The position numbers were made by a program, and so were the translations under genes. Shown piece by piece: positions 61,274-64,000 of a stretch of DNA of 64,000 nucleotides. Within the stretch, counting starts at the first letter, position 1. Each line of letters begins with the position of its first letter. The notes below the pieces were generated by a model. It saw nothing but the letters and a program-made list of their open reading frames with translations. It made no database searches and had not been told where the DNA came from. Origin of the DNA: DATHTC01 sp035456465. Its GTDB lineage: Bacteria > Actinomycetota > Thermoleophilia > Gaiellales > Gaiellaceae. The stretch spans positions 72,168 through 136,167 of the forward strand of contig DATIDD010000018.1 of the NCBI GenBank assembly GCA_035456465.1, written 5' to 3'.

Positions 61274-62716
61274 ATGAGCGTCTCGGTGCAGAGCTACAAG
61301 AACTTCGTCGGCGGCCAGTGGGTCGACGCCGTCGAGGGCGAGACGATGGAGGTCCTCAACCCCTCCACCGGCGAGGTCGTCGCCGACGTGCCGAAGGGGT
61401 CCGCGGCCGACGTCGAGCGCGCCGTCGACGCGGCCCGGAAGGCGTGGGAGACGTGGCGCGAGAAGACGCCGAAGGACCGCTCGGAGCTGCTGCTCGAGCT
61501 CGCCGACGTGATCGAGGACAACGCCGAGGAGCTGGCCCGGCTCGAGTCGCTGAACGTCGGCAAGCCGATGGCCATCGCCGGCGACGAGATGCCGTTCTCG
61601 GCCGACAACCTCCGCTTCTTCGCCGGCGCCGCACGCACGCTCGAGGGCAAGGCCGCCGCCGAGTACGTCGAGGGCTACACCTCGATCGTCCGCCGCGAGC
61701 CGCTCGGGATCGTCGCGGGGATCACGCCCTGGAACTACCCGCTGATGATGGTCGTGTGGAAGCTGGGCCCGGCGCTCGCCGCCGGCAACGTGCAGATCGT
61801 CAAGCCGGCGGAGCAGACCCCGCTGACGACGCTCCGCTTCGCCGAGCTCGCGCAGGAGGTGCTCCCGCCGGGCGTGTTCCAGGTGATCACGGGAGAGGGG
61901 ATCCCGGTCGGCTCCGGGCTCGTCGACCACCCCGACGTCGCGCTCGTCTCGCTCACGGGCGACGTCGAGACCGGCAAGGCGATCGCCGCGAACGCCGCGA
62001 AGACGCTGAAGCGCGTGCACCTCGAGCTCGGGGGCAAGGCGCCGATGGTCGTGCTCGACGACGCCGACCCGGCGACGGTCGCCGAGGCGGTCAAGATCGG
62101 CGGCTACTGGAACTCCGGGCAGGACTGCACCGCCTCCTCCAGGATCCTCGTCGCCGAGGGCATCTACGACGACGTGCTCGCGCAGACGAAGGACGTGATC
62201 GAGGCGATGAAGGTGGCCGACCCGGCCGACGGCGACGACGTCGACATGGGGCCGGTGATCTCGGAAGAGCAGCGCGAGCGCGTGCTCGGCTTCCTCGAGC
62301 GCCTCGACGCCCGCGCCACGGTCGTCACGGGCGGCGACGCGATGGGCGAGCGCGGCTTCTTCGTCAGGCCGACGATCGTCGCCGACGTGTCGCAGGACGA
62401 CGAGATCGTGCAGCGCGAGGTCTTCGGCCCGGTCGTGACGATGCAGCGGTTCGCCTCGGACGACGAGGCGATCGCGATGGCCAACGGCGTGCGCTACGGC
62501 CTCGCCGCGTCGGTCTTCAGCCAGGACGTCGGTCGCGCGCTCGCGGCGGCGAAGAAGCTGGACTTCGGCACCGTGTGGGTCAACGAGCACCTGTTCCCCC
62601 TCGCCTCGGAGATGCCGCACGGCGGCTTCAAGGAGTCGGGCTACGGGAAGGACATGTCCCTGTACTCGATGGAGGAGTACACGCGGATCAAGCACGTGGC
62701 GGTCAAGCTGGCCTAG
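61274..62716 (+). CDS. Aldehyde dehydrogenase, gamma-aminobutyraldehyde type
   Basis: A 480-residue NAD-dependent dehydrogenase with catalytic Cys285 in GQDCTASS and general base Glu251 in LELGGKAP. NAD contacts include TPWNYPLMM, KPAEQTPLT and the G-x-V-x-x-G site SLTGDVETGK. The pattern fits gamma-aminobutyraldehyde or betaine aldehyde dehydrogenases, which oxidise the aldehydes formed from putrescine-type amines. GGGAGGG precedes the ATG. It is divergent from the amine oxidase and 82 bases before a PotA-like gene. Confidence 0.93.
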   Translation: MSVSVQSYKNFVGGQWVDAVEGETMEVLNPSTGEVVADVPKGSAADVERAVDAARKAWETWREKTPKDRSELLLELADVIEDNAEELARLESLNVGKPMAIAGDEMPFSADNLRFFAGAARTLEGKAAAEYVEGYTSIVRREPLGIVAGITPWNYPLMMVVWKLGPALAAGNVQIVKPAEQTPLTTLRFAELAQEVLPPGVFQVITGEGIPVGSGLVDHPDVALVSLTGDVETGKAIAANAAKTLKRVHLELGGKAPMVVLDDADPATVAEAVKIGGYWNSGQDCTASSRILVAEGIYDDVLAQTKDVIEAMKVADPADGDDVDMGPVISEEQRERVLGFLERLDARATVVTGGDAMGERGFFVRPTIVADVSQDDEIVQREVFGPVVTMQRFASDDEAIAMANGVRYGLAASVFSQDVGRALAAAKKLDFGTVWVNEHLFPLASEMPHGGFKESGYGKDMSLYSMEEYTRIKHVAVKLA

Positions 62717-62798
62717 ATGGCGGGCACTGCGGTCGTCGATACGGCGCCGGCGCGCACGTCCCCGGGCCCCGGCGCGCGGTGTCGGGCCGGAGGGCACG

Positions 62799-64000
<1,202 letters not shown>

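Overview
This is a GC-rich chromosomal segment (about 70% G+C by eye) with dense, often overlapping genes, many GTG and a few TTG starts, and many start codons placed 6-9 bases behind a TANNNT -10 box, which suggests leaderless transcripts. The gene set (NucS mismatch endonuclease, PspA with PspAA and PspAB, HelD, many small lipoproteins) fits a deep-branching actinobacterium, probably of the class Thermoleophilia (Gaiellales or Solirubrobacterales type). That placement is inference; no rRNA is present. The two tRNA genes are tRNA-Ser(UGA) and tRNA-Ala(CGC).

Layout. 1-3.3 kb: end of a beta-phosphoglucomutase-like HAD gene, then a GH65 disaccharide phosphorylase. 3.3-7.9 kb: a possible small island against tRNA-Ser, holding an 1103-residue protein (seven-bladed lectin-like propeller, FAD-linked oxidase, six FG-GAP repeats) and a membrane protein. 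8-14.3 kb: secreted Asp-box protein, serS, HAD phosphatase, cytochrome c lipoprotein, membrane protein. 14.3-20.2 kb: membrane protein, htpX, pspAB, MFS exporter, lipocalin-like protein, pspAA and pspA, an envelope-stress set. 20.3-25.3 kb: metallo-hydrolase, kinase, DUF72, aminotransferase, two zinc-type dehydrogenases. 25.6-31 kb: Tat-exported multicopper oxidase, nucS, tRNA-Ala, glycogen-debranching-type glucosidase. 31.2-34.5 kb: two small unknowns and a cyclase/AAA/TPR regulator.

34.5-43.3 kb is the best candidate for a coherent unit: a GntR regulator and two half-size TauE/SafE exporters diverge from a five-gene peptide ABC importer plus gamma-glutamyltransferase. The divergent promoters share one -35 block, and each spacer carries a copy of the palindrome TTGGATCCA(A), 21 bp apart. 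I read this as a regulated module for uptake and breakdown of a gamma-glutamyl compound (glutathione-like), with disposal of an oxidised sulfur product.

43.4-50 kb: Ig-like secreted protein, HelD, and an rsgA-esterase-ATP-grasp-thermonuclease operon. 50-56.3 kb: SDR remnant, ComEC-like hydrolase, MhqO/MhqD-type quinone-defence pair, EamA exporter with a 35-residue membrane peptide, LysR and Nudix-type regulators. 56.4-64 kb: BMP-type nucleoside-binding lipoprotein, small lipoprotein, citrate synthase, and a polyamine set (Tat-type amine oxidase, aminobutyraldehyde-type dehydrogenase, PotA-like ATPase cut by the window end).
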